In this document: positions 43,888-52,389 of the stretch, one piece after another
How the letters are laid out: each line of letters begins with the position of its first letter
Numbering within the stretch: position 1 is the stretch's first letter
Source: [Clostridium] saccharolyticum WM1
GTDB taxonomy: Bacteria > Bacillota > Clostridia > Lachnospirales > Lachnospiraceae
Assembly (NCBI RefSeq): GCF_000144625.1
Contig: NC_014376.1
Span: 1,674,001-1,738,000 of the forward strand
Reading direction: 5' to 3'
DNA: 64,000 bases
Program-made: the position numbers and the translations under genes
Notes under the pieces: model-generated
The model's input: the letters and a program-made list of their open reading frames with translations, nothing else
What the model was told of the DNA's origin: nothing
Database searches by the model: none

Positions 43888-44970
43888 ATGAAGATGATTA
43901 TGCGTTGGTTTCCCTTTGGGGATGACAGCGTGACCCTTGGCCAGATCCGCCAGACACCGGGAGTTTCCGGCGTGGCAACCTGTCTGCCCAAGGTACCGGT
44001 GGGACAGGTCTGGCCCATGGAGACCTTAAAAGCCTTAAAAGAGGAGATCCATGAGGCAGGCCTTGAAATGGAAGTGATCGAAAGCGTCAATATCCATGAG
44101 GATATAAAGAAGGGCCTTTCTTCCAGGGATAAGTATATTGATGCTTATATAAAGACCCTGGAGCATTTAAGCATGGTAGGGGTCAAGTGCCTCTGCTACA
44201 ATTTTATGCCTGTTATGGATTGGGCAAGGAGCGATCTTGCTTCCCCGTCAGAAGACGGAAGTTATGTCATGGCCTACCGTCATGATGAGGTGCTTCAGAT
44301 GAATCCGGAAAAGATGGCAAAGGCAATGGAAGGAAAAGCCAGAGGATATTCCCTTCCGGGCTGGGAACCGGAGCGGCTTTCTGCCATGGCCCGGGATATT
44401 GAGTTTTACCAGTCCATGACAAGGGAGCAGTATTGGGACAATATGAAGTATTTCCTTGATGCGGTAGTCCCTTATGCGGAAAAGTATGACATAAAGATGG
44501 CCATTCATCCCGATGATCCGCCTTGGCCTCTTTACGGGCTCCCAAAGGTGATTACCAATGCAGAAAATATCCGCACTTTTCTTGACTTAAACACCAGTGC
44601 CTATAATGGACTGACCTTATGCACCGGAAGTCTGGGAAGTGATTTAAGCAATGACCTTCCGGCCATGATGAGAGAGTTTGGAAACAGGAAGCGGATTCAT
44701 TTTGCACACATCAGGAATGTCCGTCATATTTCCGAAAAGGATTTTGATGAGGCGGCCCACCTTTCTTCCTGCGGAGATCTGGATATGTTTTCCATAGTGG
44801 AGGCTTTATATGAATCCGGATTTGAAGGCTATATCCGTCCGGATCATGGCCGTATGATCTGGGGAGAGCAGGCACGTCCCGGATATGGCCTGTATGACCG
44901 GGCCATTGGGGCAAATTATCTCTTAGGTCTTTGGGAGGCCATCGATAAAACCCATAAAAATAAAAAGTAG
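43888..44970 (+). CDS. uxuA: Mannonate dehydratase
   Basis: UxuA converts D-mannonate to 2-keto-3-deoxygluconate. The 360 residues begin MKMIMRWFPFGDDSVTLGQIRQTPGVSGVATCLP. VKCLCYNFMPVMDWARSDL (about 92), MAIHPDDPPWPLYGLPKV (about 210), LCTGSLGS, IHFAHIRNV and IRPDHGRMIWGE supply the conserved His/Asp/Cys metal site. It starts after GGAGG and pairs with uxuB 13 bases downstream. Confidence 0.96.
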   Translation: MKMIMRWFPFGDDSVTLGQIRQTPGVSGVATCLPKVPVGQVWPMETLKALKEEIHEAGLEMEVIESVNIHEDIKKGLSSRDKYIDAYIKTLEHLSMVGVKCLCYNFMPVMDWARSDLASPSEDGSYVMAYRHDEVLQMNPEKMAKAMEGKARGYSLPGWEPERLSAMARDIEFYQSMTREQYWDNMKYFLDAVVPYAEKYDIKMAIHPDDPPWPLYGLPKVITNAENIRTFLDLNTSAYNGLTLCTGSLGSDLSNDLPAMMREFGNRKRIHFAHIRNVRHISEKDFDEAAHLSSCGDLDMFSIVEALYESGFEGYIRPDHGRMIWGEQARPGYGLYDRAIGANYLLGLWEAIDKTHKNKK

Positions 44971-44983
44971 GAGGCATGGTTTT

Positions 44984-46597
44984 ATGAAACTGAATCGGTC
45001 CTGTTTAACCAACCGGGAGGCCTGGGAAAAGGCTTTTGTAAAGCTGCCGGAATTTGACTGGGATAAAATGACAAAGACTACGGACAAGTCTCCAAGATGG
45101 ATCCATTTTGGTGCAGGGAATATTTTCCGTGGTTTCATTGCAGTACTCCAGCAGCGGCTGCTGGAGCTAGGCCTTGAAGAAAGCGGCATCATAGCGGCAG
45201 ATACCTTTGATTATGATATAATTGAGAAGATCTATATCCCCTTTGACAATATGACCATGTTGGTCAGCTTAAAACCTGATGGAACCATGGAACGGGAAGT
45301 AGTGGCCAGCGTTGCCAGGGGCATAAAGGCTGATGTTGGAAATAAAACAGATTTCGGATATCTGGTACAGGCCTTTGAAAATCCGTCTCTTCAGATGGTC
45401 AGCTTTACCATTACCGAAAAAGGTTATGCCCTTGCCAATTTCCGGGGTGAGCTATTTCCGGTGGTGGAAAAGGACATGGAAGAGGGGCCGGAAAAAGCCG
45501 GACATGCCATGAGCGTGGTGGCATCCCTGCTTCTTAAGCGGTATCTGGCAGGAGGCTTTCCCCTGGCATTGGTCAGTATGGACAATTGCAGCCATAACGG
45601 AGAGAAGTTAAAGGACAGCATTGTTGCTATTGCCGAAGCATGGACAGAAAAAGGATATGCTTCTAAGAGCTTCCTTTCCTGGGTACAGGATGAGGATAAG
45701 GTTTCCTTCCCATGGTCCATGATCGATAAGATCACTCCACGGCCTGCAGAGGTGGTGCAGAAGCTGCTGGAGGAGGATGGGATCGAAGACATGGCACCGA
45801 TTGTCACCAGCAAAAACACTTACATTGCCCCCTTTGTTAATGCAGAGATTCCTCAATATCTGGTAGTGGAAGACCGTTTTCCAAACGGACGCCCTGATCT
45901 TGAAAAGGCTGGAGTATACATGACGGACCGGGATACGGTAAACAAAACCGAGCGGATGAAGGTCACCACCTGTTTAAATCCCCTGCATACGGCTCTGGCT
46001 GTATTTGGCTGCCTGCTGGGATACAATAGCATTGCCGCAGAGATGAGGGATGAGGATTTAACAGCTCTTGTGGAACGGATTGGCTACAGGGAAGGCCTGC
46101 CGGTGGTTACGGATCCTGGGATCTTGAGTCCTGAGGAGTTTATCAGAGAGGTCATTAAATACCGTCTCCCCAATCCGTTTATCCCCGATGCTCCCCAGAG
46201 AATTGCAACCGATACCAGCCAGAAGATCCCTATCCGGTTTGGAGAAACCATAAAGGCTTATCTGGCAGATGATAAGCTGGATGTGCAGACCTTAACGGCG
46301 ATTCCTCTCTCGATTGCCGGCTGGCTCCGTTACCTCCTGGGCGTGGATGATAAAGGAAATGCCATGGATATCAGCAGTGATCCCATGCTCTCAGAATTAA
46401 AAGAACAGTTAAAGGGAATCAGGCTGGGAGAAAGGCCTGGCAGAGAGGAAGGGCTTGAAGAGATCCTGTCCAATCCCCTTCTTTTTGGAACCGATCTGGT
46501 TAAAGCAGGTCTGTCCGGAACGATAGAAGTCATGCTTTGTGAAATGCTGGAAGGTCCCGGAGCGGTCAGAAAGACGCTGCACCGGTATGTAAAATAG
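44984..46597 (+). CDS. uxuB: D-mannonate oxidoreductase (fructuronate reductase)
   Basis: This enzyme of the mannitol-dehydrogenase family reduces D-fructuronate to D-mannonate with NADH, the step before UxuA. The 537 residues have the NAD loop WIHFGAGNIFRGF near 37, SMDNCSHNGEKLKDSI near 189, and the family active-site region KVTTCLNPLHTALAVFGCLLGY near 326. Longer than classical UxuB (about 485), but clostridial homologues of this type are similar. Confidence 0.93.
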   Translation: MKLNRSCLTNREAWEKAFVKLPEFDWDKMTKTTDKSPRWIHFGAGNIFRGFIAVLQQRLLELGLEESGIIAADTFDYDIIEKIYIPFDNMTMLVSLKPDGTMEREVVASVARGIKADVGNKTDFGYLVQAFENPSLQMVSFTITEKGYALANFRGELFPVVEKDMEEGPEKAGHAMSVVASLLLKRYLAGGFPLALVSMDNCSHNGEKLKDSIVAIAEAWTEKGYASKSFLSWVQDEDKVSFPWSMIDKITPRPAEVVQKLLEEDGIEDMAPIVTSKNTYIAPFVNAEIPQYLVVEDRFPNGRPDLEKAGVYMTDRDTVNKTERMKVTTCLNPLHTALAVFGCLLGYNSIAAEMRDEDLTALVERIGYREGLPVVTDPGILSPEEFIREVIKYRLPNPFIPDAPQRIATDTSQKIPIRFGETIKAYLADDKLDVQTLTAIPLSIAGWLRYLLGVDDKGNAMDISSDPMLSELKEQLKGIRLGERPGREEGLEEILSNPLLFGTDLVKAGLSGTIEVMLCEMLEGPGAVRKTLHRYVK

Positions 46598-46609
46598 GAT
46601 TTTGAAATT

Positions 46610-46648
46610 AGGGAACCGCTGATTATGGATTGAAATCAGCGGTTCCCT
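46610..46648 (+). terminator. Hairpin after uxuB
   Basis: A perfect 15-bp stem (46610-46624 with 46634-46648) but only a GTGTT tail, so termination may be weak or the hairpin may protect the mRNA end. Confidence 0.6.
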
Positions 46649-46700
46649 GTGTTAAAATGGGCCTATCAAAAGGATGGTACCAGAAAGGTTGACAAATCCC

Positions 46701-47042
46701 ATGAACATACAGATTTTTGGAACAAAAAAATGTTTTGATACCAGAAAGGCAGAGCGCTATTTCAAGGAACGGGGAATCAAGTACCAGTTTATTGATATGA
46801 AGGAAAAGGGAATGAGCAAAGGCGAATACCAGGGTGTCAGACAGGCTGTGGGAGGACTTGGCGCTATGCTTGATGAAAACTGCAGGGACCAGGAAGCCCT
46901 GTCCCTTATCCGTTACATTGCTGATGAGGATAAGGATGAAAAGATCCTGGAAAACCAGCAGGTATTAAAAACCCCTATTGTCAGAAACGGAAAACTGGCT
47001 GCGGTTGGATACCGGCCGGAGGTTTGGAAAAGCTGGAACTAG
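46701..47042 (+). CDS. ArsC/Spx-fold protein
   Basis: About 113 residues from ATG 46701. The thioredoxin-like fold starts MNIQIFGTKKCFDTRKAERYFKERGIKYQFIDMKEKGMSKGE, with a single Cys in the KKCFDTRK loop (no CxxC). VLKTPIVRNGKLAAVGYRPEVWKSW is the conserved end. Members act as arsenate reductases or as redox adaptors; without neighbouring arsenic genes the role is open. Confidence 0.85.
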   Translation: MNIQIFGTKKCFDTRKAERYFKERGIKYQFIDMKEKGMSKGEYQGVRQAVGGLGAMLDENCRDQEALSLIRYIADEDKDEKILENQQVLKTPIVRNGKLAAVGYRPEVWKSWN

Positions 47043-47075
47043 AATATTGCAGAAAAGAAGCAAGGAGAAAATAAA

Positions 47076-47420
47076 ATGAGAAAACCGGAAAAAGATCAGA
47101 AATGGGTATTCAATCGTGAGATAGAAGGAGAACAGGCAGCCGAAGGCGTTATCAGAAAGATTCTGGCATACAGTGATGGTATGATGTGTGTGGAAAACCA
47201 GTTTGAAAAGGGGGCAGTGGGAAAACTTCACAGCCATCCTCATACCCAGATCACCTATGTTGCCAGCGGAAAGTTTGAGTTTACCATTGGAGAAGAGACT
47301 AAAGTTGTAGAGGCTGGGGACACTCTTTTAAAGCAGGATGGCATTGTCCATGGCTGTGTTTGCCTTGAAAAGGGGATTTTAGTAGATATTTTTACGCCTA
47401 TGAGAGAAGATTTTTTATAA
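47076..47420 (+). CDS. KdgF-like cupin
   Basis: The 114 residues hold a compact cupin: ENQFEKGAVGKLHSHPHTQITYVASGKFEFTIG (three His and Gln as metal ligands, about residues 44-76) and QDGIVHGCVCLEKGILVDIFTPMREDFL with the last His and the typical end. This matches KdgF, which linearises unsaturated uronates from pectin or alginate. The neighbourhood of uxuAB fits uronate use, although the gene is separated by the ArsC-like gene. The symbol is withheld because related cupins have other roles. Confidence 0.78.
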   Translation: MRKPEKDQKWVFNREIEGEQAAEGVIRKILAYSDGMMCVENQFEKGAVGKLHSHPHTQITYVASGKFEFTIGEETKVVEAGDTLLKQDGIVHGCVCLEKGILVDIFTPMREDFL

Positions 47421-47549
47421 ATCACAGAGTTTCCGGAGATTTGCCTTAATTGATGATATATAAATATGGGACTTGTAAAACAAATCTATTGATAAAAATG
47501 GTATAATATGCTATAAAGAAAGCACAGTGAAGTTAAAGGAGGTGATAGG

Positions 47550-47708
47550 ATGGGAAAGTATGTTTGTGAGCCTTGCGGATATGTGTACGATCCTGAAATC
47601 GGTGATCCGGATTCTGGTATTGAGCCAGGGACTGCTTTTGAAGATTTACCAGAAGATTGGGTTTGTCCGGTTTGCGGAGTTGGTAAGGACATGTTTGTTG
47701 AAGAGTAA
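47550..47708 (+). CDS. Rubredoxin
   Basis: A 52-residue iron protein. The four ligands are Cys6 and Cys9 ([12 protein letters not shown]) and Cys39 and Cys42 ([11 protein letters not shown]). The sequence [14 protein letters not shown] is diagnostic. The ATG at 47550 follows AAAGGAGGTGATAGG, a very strong ribosome site. It carries single electrons in oxygen or redox defence of anaerobes. It is closed by its own terminator. Confidence 0.97.
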   Translation: MGKYVCEPCGYVYDPEIGDPDSGIEPGTAFEDLPEDWVCPVCGVGKDMFVEE

Positions 47709-47732
47709 GATTGCGGCTTTGACCGGCAAATA

Positions 47733-47782
47733 AAACCTTCAAGCTGTCGGCAGATGATCTGCCGGGCTTGAAGGTTTTTTGT
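47733..47782 (+). terminator. Terminator after rubredoxin
   Basis: AAAACCTTCAAGC pairs with GCTTGAAGGTTTT around an inner CGGCAG/CTGCCG stem and is followed by TTTTTTG. Confidence 0.92.
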
Positions 47783-47818
47783 TTCAGTATTCGTTAAAAA
47801 AAATACGATTTAACCAAA

Positions 47819-47856
47819 GAAAAAATCCCTGCCCTTCATATGTGAGGGGCAGGGAT
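47819..47856 (-). terminator. Terminator of the amidase gene
   Basis: ATCCCTGCCC and GGGCAGGGAT (47825-47834 with 47847-47856) pair perfectly. Read on the minus strand the stem is followed by TTTTTTC. Confidence 0.88.
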
Positions 47857-47931
47857 GCCAAGGACAACGTAAGTGCCTTTTTCGTCTGGTAATGAATATA
47901 CACCATATCATAAGGAGTTGACCGGCAGTTT

Positions 47932-48897
47932 TCAGCTTACCCCCGGCCCCTTGCTTTCAGAGACAGGAGGAGGGGCAACGGTTCCTGCATTCTGGTTATT
48001 GGTATTCTCAGAAGCTTGACCAGTCTGGGAAGCCTGAGCTGCTTGAGCTGTCTGTGCGAAAGTGGATTTTCCAGCTTTTTGCAGATATTCCATGATGCCT
48101 CTTGCGTCGGCCTCTCCCAGTGCCTTATACTGTACTTCCGTAGATAAAAACAGGGTCAAGTCGCTGGTATGGTTCAAAAAGCCGTGTTCAATGATAAAGC
48201 CACGGATCCCGTACATCTGGGAATAGCGTGGAATGGCATAATAATCGGCCTGACTGCCGTCTGGAAATAAGGTTCCGTTCTCGGAATCCCTGAGGATCAG
48301 GCCCCGGTTATGAAGCCCCAGAGTGGTTAACTGCTTTAATATGGTATTGGCGGCGTCCTGGGACTGAACGGCCAGTTCGTTGTTATAGCGGCCGGTCCTG
48401 GGAGCCATGGAGCTTACACCATAAGCATTTTTTACCGTACCGTTCCCCAAAGCTGAGTCCACATGCTGACTTACAAAAAGGTCTGCATGGACAGAGGCGG
48501 CAAAGGCGGCCCGCTGGTCCAGGGGGACGGTTGTTTCTGCGCTGTCCTTTGTTAAATAAACGGTATAGTTGGAATTCTGTTCCAGATACTGTTTTGTATA
48601 GGAGGCGATCTTCATGGTGATCTCATCTTCATAATAAGTAATTCCGTTGTATTCAAAGTGGCAGCCGGAATAATGTCCGCCGGTTTTCCCGTGACCAGGA
48701 TCCAGGACTACAACAAAATTGGAGTTGTTCCGCATACCCGGTCCGATTTCAGGGGCTGTTATTTTGGTTACCGGAGGTGCAAAGGCCGGCCCGGTTTCTT
48801 CTTCTGCCCATGTGACGGAAGAGGAAGTGGTGGAAATAAGGACGGCTAGTAAAAGAGTCTTTGCGGCTGCAGGCAGTAAGTTTTTTAAATGAGTCAT
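47932..48897 (-). CDS. Secreted N-acetylmuramoyl-L-alanine amidase (Amidase_3)
   Basis: The 321 residues carry a signal peptide (1-31, cut near VTWAEEE). The catalytic domain spans about 60-270: VVVLDPGHGKTGGH (zinc His), YYEDEITMKIASYTKQYLE (zinc Glu), LFVSQHVDS (zinc His; the usual form is SIHxN) and GFIIEHGFLNH (catalytic Glu). The C-terminus is a Gln/Ala/Thr/Ser-rich low-complexity tail, probably unstructured. It cuts the amide between muramic acid and the stem peptide. Confidence 0.94.
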   Translation of the reverse strand: MTHLKNLLPAAAKTLLLAVLISTTSSSVTWAEEETGPAFAPPVTKITAPEIGPGMRNNSNFVVVLDPGHGKTGGHYSGCHFEYNGITYYEDEITMKIASYTKQYLEQNSNYTVYLTKDSAETTVPLDQRAAFAASVHADLFVSQHVDSALGNGTVKNAYGVSSMAPRTGRYNNELAVQSQDAANTILKQLTTLGLHNRGLILRDSENGTLFPDGSQADYYAIPRYSQMYGIRGFIIEHGFLNHTSDLTLFLSTEVQYKALGEADARGIMEYLQKAGKSTFAQTAQAAQASQTGQASENTNNQNAGTVAPPPVSESKGPGVS

Positions 48898-48932
48898 GAT
48901 CGTTCCTCCAGAATAATGGCATTATGTATTAC

Positions 48933-48961
48933 ATTATATCACTTCTTGTCAGATTCTGTAA
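48933..48961 (-). promoter_or_regulatory. Promoter of the amidase gene
   Basis: On the minus strand TTACAG (48961-48956), 17 bases, TATAAT (48938-48933). Confidence 0.75.
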
Positions 48962-49037
48962 ATGACCTTCTATGAATTTTTTGTTTCATATGGTAAAATG
49001 AACCGATATAAAATATTTAGATAACGGAGACCAGGAT

Positions 49038-50000
49038 ATGAAGTATTATTTTGCCCCCATGGAGGGAATTACCGGCTATATCTACCGGAATGCCCACCAT
49101 ATGTTTTTTGATCAGATGGATGTGTATTTTACTCCTTTTATCGTACCCACCCAGAACCGGAAGTTCACCTCCAGGGAAATAAATGATTTTCTGCCGGAGC
49201 ATAACAAGGATTTGCATGTGATTCCTCAGATTCTCACCAATAAGGGAGATGATTTTATTTGGGCGGCAAAAGAGCTGAAGCGGTATGGATATGAGGAAGT
49301 GAATCTAAATCTGGGCTGCCCTTCTCCTACGGTGGTTTCCAAAGGCCGTGGAGCAGGCTTTCTGGGGGAGCCGGACCTGCTGGAGGCTTTCTTTGATCAG
49401 ATTTTTTCTGCACTGGACATGAAGGTTTCCGTAAAAACCAGAATCGGTAAGGACAGCTCAGAGGAATTTGGAAGGCTTATGGAAATCTATAACAAATATC
49501 CCATAGAGGAGCTGATTGTCCATCCCCGGATCCAGAAGGATTTTTACAGAAATGAACCTGACTGGAAGTCTGTGAAAGATGCGGTTTCCATAAGTAATTT
49601 TCCTTTATGTTATAATGGAAACCTGTTTTCCGCGGAAGACTTTGAGAGATTCACCGCGGACTTTCCCTCAATAGACCGAGTCATGCTTGGGAGAGGACTG
49701 GTGGCAAATCCAGGTCTTGTAAGGAAAATAAAGGGAGGGGAAAACCTGGAGAAAGGACGGTTAAAGGCCTTCCATGATGAGGTCCTGAGAGGATATGAAG
49801 AAATCATGTCCGGGGACCGCAATGTTCTATTTAAGATGAAAGAGCTGTGGGCGTATATGATCCGGATGTTTGAGGGGGGCGAAAAGCATGGAAAAAGAAT
49901 CCGCAAGTCCCAGAATCTGCTGGAGTACAGGACAGCAGCAGACCGACTGTTTGTAGAACTGGATTTAAAAAAGTCCGGAGGATCTTTTGCCGGTGAATAA
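49038..50000 (+). CDS. dus: tRNA-dihydrouridine synthase
   Basis: The 320-residue FMN enzyme reduces uridines in tRNA. It begins YYFAPMEGITGYIYRNAHH. The catalytic Cys is in VNLNLGCPSPTVVSKGRGAGFL (about residue 97). VSVKTRIGK, LIVHPRIQKDFY and VMLGRGLVANPGLVRKI complete the flavin and tRNA sites. Which tRNA position is modified cannot be said. Confidence 0.94.
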   Translation: MKYYFAPMEGITGYIYRNAHHMFFDQMDVYFTPFIVPTQNRKFTSREINDFLPEHNKDLHVIPQILTNKGDDFIWAAKELKRYGYEEVNLNLGCPSPTVVSKGRGAGFLGEPDLLEAFFDQIFSALDMKVSVKTRIGKDSSEEFGRLMEIYNKYPIEELIVHPRIQKDFYRNEPDWKSVKDAVSISNFPLCYNGNLFSAEDFERFTADFPSIDRVMLGRGLVANPGLVRKIKGGENLEKGRLKAFHDEVLRGYEEIMSGDRNVLFKMKELWAYMIRMFEGGEKHGKRIRKSQNLLEYRTAADRLFVELDLKKSGGSFAGE

Positions 50001-50075
50001 GAACCAAAAGCATGTTTATAAGAAAATTATAAAATAATCATAAATTTTTTTAATGAATCAGTTGGTATTTCCAGC

Positions 50076-50106
50076 TTGAAGCTATAGCTGCTATAGGATA
50101 TATAAT
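50076..50106 (+). promoter_or_regulatory. MerR-type promoter with 19-bp spacer
   Basis: TTGAAG (50076-50081) and TATAAT (50101-50106) are 19 bases apart, the over-long spacing used by MerR-activated promoters. The spacer holds CTATAG-CTG-CTATAG symmetry. An alternative -10 TATATA at 50099 would give 17 bases. Confidence 0.55.
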
Positions 50107-50158
50107 GACCTCAATTTTAAACGGCGGCAGGATGCCCCGATGGAAACGGAGGAATACC

Positions 50159-51553
50159 ATGGCTTCAAAATTACTGATAAAAAATGCCAAAGCAATTGTG
50201 ACCTGCGATGAAAATGACCATGTGTACAAGGAGACTGATATCCTGATAGAAGGACCTAAGGTTACAGCCATAGGCCCTGGGATTGTTAGTGAGGGTGCAC
50301 AGGTCATTGACGGAACAGGAAAATTTGTATATCCCGGGTTGATTAACACCCATCATCACTTCTTTCAAACCTTTGTAAGGAATCTGATCACCATTGATTA
50401 TCCCAATCTTACGGTTATGGACTGGATCGATAAAATCTACCGGATTTTCCAGATCATTGATAATGATGTCATATACTATTCGACTCTTACGGCGTTTGCC
50501 GATCTCATCAAACATGGCTGCACCTGCGCCTTTGACCACCAGTACTGCTATACCAATAAAACCGGCAAGGATCCGGTGGACCGGCAGATGGAGGCGGCGG
50601 ATCTTATGGGGATCCGCTATCATGCAGGAAGGGGCAGCAACACGCTTCCCCGGAGCGAGGGAAGTTCGATTCCGGATCTTATGCTGGAGACCACCGGTGA
50701 ATTTTTAAAGGACTGTGAAAGGCTCATCCGTTCTTATCACGATCCAAAGCCCTATTCCATGCGCCAGATCGTCATGGCGCCTTGCCAGCCCATTAACTGC
50801 CGGCCGGAAACGTTTATTGAAACTGTGGCGGCAGCCAGAAGCATGGGCGTGCGGATGCATACTCATTTAGGGGAAGGGGAGACGGAGGGGATCAGGTCCC
50901 GGTACGGAAAGCGTACCCTGGAATGGTGCCGGGACATCGGCTTTATAGGAGAAGATGTCTGGTATGCCCATAACTGGGAAGTGCTTCCGGAAGAATACCG
51001 CTTACTGGCCGAAACAAAAACCGGAGTGTCCCATTGTCCCACGCCGGCTGTTCTGGGTGGGTTTCCCATTCTTGATATTAAGGCAATGCAGGAGGCCGGC
51101 GTTCTCATAAGCTTAGGCTGTGACGGGTCCGCAACCAATGACAGCTCCAATTTACTGGATGCCCTTCGCGTATCTTACATGATGCAGGCTTATCATACGA
51201 AGGAAAGAGGCGGCTGTGTGTCAGCTTATGATATGTTGAAAATCGCTACCGTTAACGGGGCAAAAACCCTGGGAAGGCAGGATTTAGGTTCTCTGGAACC
51301 AGAAAAGGCGGCTGATCTTTTTATGATCGACGGGGAGGCCTTAGAGCTTGCAGGGGCGGTTCATGACCCCAAGAACCTCCTTGCAAGAGTTGGCTTGACA
51401 GGAAACGTATGGCTCACTATGATTAATGGAAAAGTGGTTTATCAGGATGGCGTGATCACGGGAGTGGACGAAAAAAGGCTGGCTTCAGAGGGAGAGGCGG
51501 TCTGCACCAGGGTGATCCGGAAACCGAGTGAGGCATTCCGCCGTTTTCTGTAA
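50159..51553 (+). CDS. Amidohydrolase, 8-oxoguanine deaminase / AtzB-like group
   Basis: The start is ATG 50159 after GGAGG (464 residues). Metal-site motifs are GLINTHHHFFQTFVR (about 66), MRMHTHLGEGET (about 235), WYAHNWEVL, VSHCPTPAVLGG and SLGCDGSATNDSSNLLDALR with the catalytic Asp. The overall order resembles deaminases of purine-like rings (8-oxoguanine deaminase, hydroxyatrazine hydrolase). The WEV after AHN and the long region around TNKTGKDPVDRQ differ from classical 8-oxoguanine deaminase. It leads an operon with a MerR regulator and a nucleoside-type ABC importer, so the substrate is likely an imported purine or related heterocycle. Confidence 0.85.
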   Translation: MASKLLIKNAKAIVTCDENDHVYKETDILIEGPKVTAIGPGIVSEGAQVIDGTGKFVYPGLINTHHHFFQTFVRNLITIDYPNLTVMDWIDKIYRIFQIIDNDVIYYSTLTAFADLIKHGCTCAFDHQYCYTNKTGKDPVDRQMEAADLMGIRYHAGRGSNTLPRSEGSSIPDLMLETTGEFLKDCERLIRSYHDPKPYSMRQIVMAPCQPINCRPETFIETVAAARSMGVRMHTHLGEGETEGIRSRYGKRTLEWCRDIGFIGEDVWYAHNWEVLPEEYRLLAETKTGVSHCPTPAVLGGFPILDIKAMQEAGVLISLGCDGSATNDSSNLLDALRVSYMMQAYHTKERGGCVSAYDMLKIATVNGAKTLGRQDLGSLEPEKAADLFMIDGEALELAGAVHDPKNLLARVGLTGNVWLTMINGKVVYQDGVITGVDEKRLASEGEAVCTRVIRKPSEAFRRFL

Positions 51554-51586
51554 GCCTCCTGACCACGGAAAGAAGAGGAAAGCGGT

Positions 51587-52348
51587 TTGAAGGACTTTTT
51601 ATCCATTGGAGAGATGAGTTCCCTTTTTGGGCTGAATATACAGACCCTGTATTATTACGACAGCATAGACATTTTTAAACCAAGAATGCGGGAGATGAAA
51701 AACGGCAGGAGAAAATATGAATTTGACCAGATCTATGAGTTGGCAACCATATGCTATATGCGAAAGCTTGGGTATTCCCTGGAGGAAATAACAAAGCAGA
51801 GGAGTACTCAGCATGCCGGTTCTGCCCTGGAGTCATTGAAGCAGCGTTCCGAGGAGCTTCACAGGCAATGGAAGGAGCTGATATCCATTGATGAGGCCAT
51901 TCAGAGAAAGCTTCGGTTTATTGAGGAAGAGATGAACCAAATTCATACGGATGAAATCACCATCCGCCATTTTGAGGACAGGGCCTACCTTGTCATTGGA
52001 GAGGAAGAATCTCTTTACCGGCAGAATTCCTTCTATTTTTATCCCACCATTGCCTTCTATCAGGGGGAAGAGAAATATTTCGGAGCCTATTTATATCCCT
52101 CAGAAGAGCCGTTGCCGGATCATGTGAGAAAGGACCAGATACGCAGAATCCCTTCCGGTGATTTTTTGTGCGGTTACCATTTAGGTTCTTATGAAACAGT
52201 TCCTGCAACCATTGAACGCCTCCGCAATGCGAGGCCGGATTTGGATTTTGAAGATCTTACCATAAATTTTAATATTCTGGATCAGTTTGTGGAAAACCAG
52301 AGTTCCGGTTATATCACTCATACCCAGATCCGGATATTGAAACCATAA
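51587..52348 (+). CDS. MerR-family regulator with GyrI-like effector domain
   Basis: The start is TTG 51587, with GAGG 9 bases upstream; 253 residues. Residues 1-70 are the MerR helix-turn-helix (FLSIGEMSSLFGLNIQTLYYYDSIDIFKPR). A coiled coil follows (about 80-118) and then a ~130-residue effector-binding domain like BmrR/GyrI (EITIRHFEDRAYLVIGEEE, FYPTIAFYQGEEKYFGAYLYPSEEP, RRIPSGDFLCGYHLGSYETVPATIERL). It is the second gene of the operon and probably activates the promoter at 50076 when a heterocyclic ligand binds. Confidence 0.9.
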   Translation: MKDFLSIGEMSSLFGLNIQTLYYYDSIDIFKPRMREMKNGRRKYEFDQIYELATICYMRKLGYSLEEITKQRSTQHAGSALESLKQRSEELHRQWKELISIDEAIQRKLRFIEEEMNQIHTDEITIRHFEDRAYLVIGEEESLYRQNSFYFYPTIAFYQGEEKYFGAYLYPSEEPLPDHVRKDQIRRIPSGDFLCGYHLGSYETVPATIERLRNARPDLDFEDLTINFNILDQFVENQSSGYITHTQIRILKP

Positions 52349-52389
52349 AGCAATGATGACACAGTTGACGACAAGAGAGGAGAAACATT

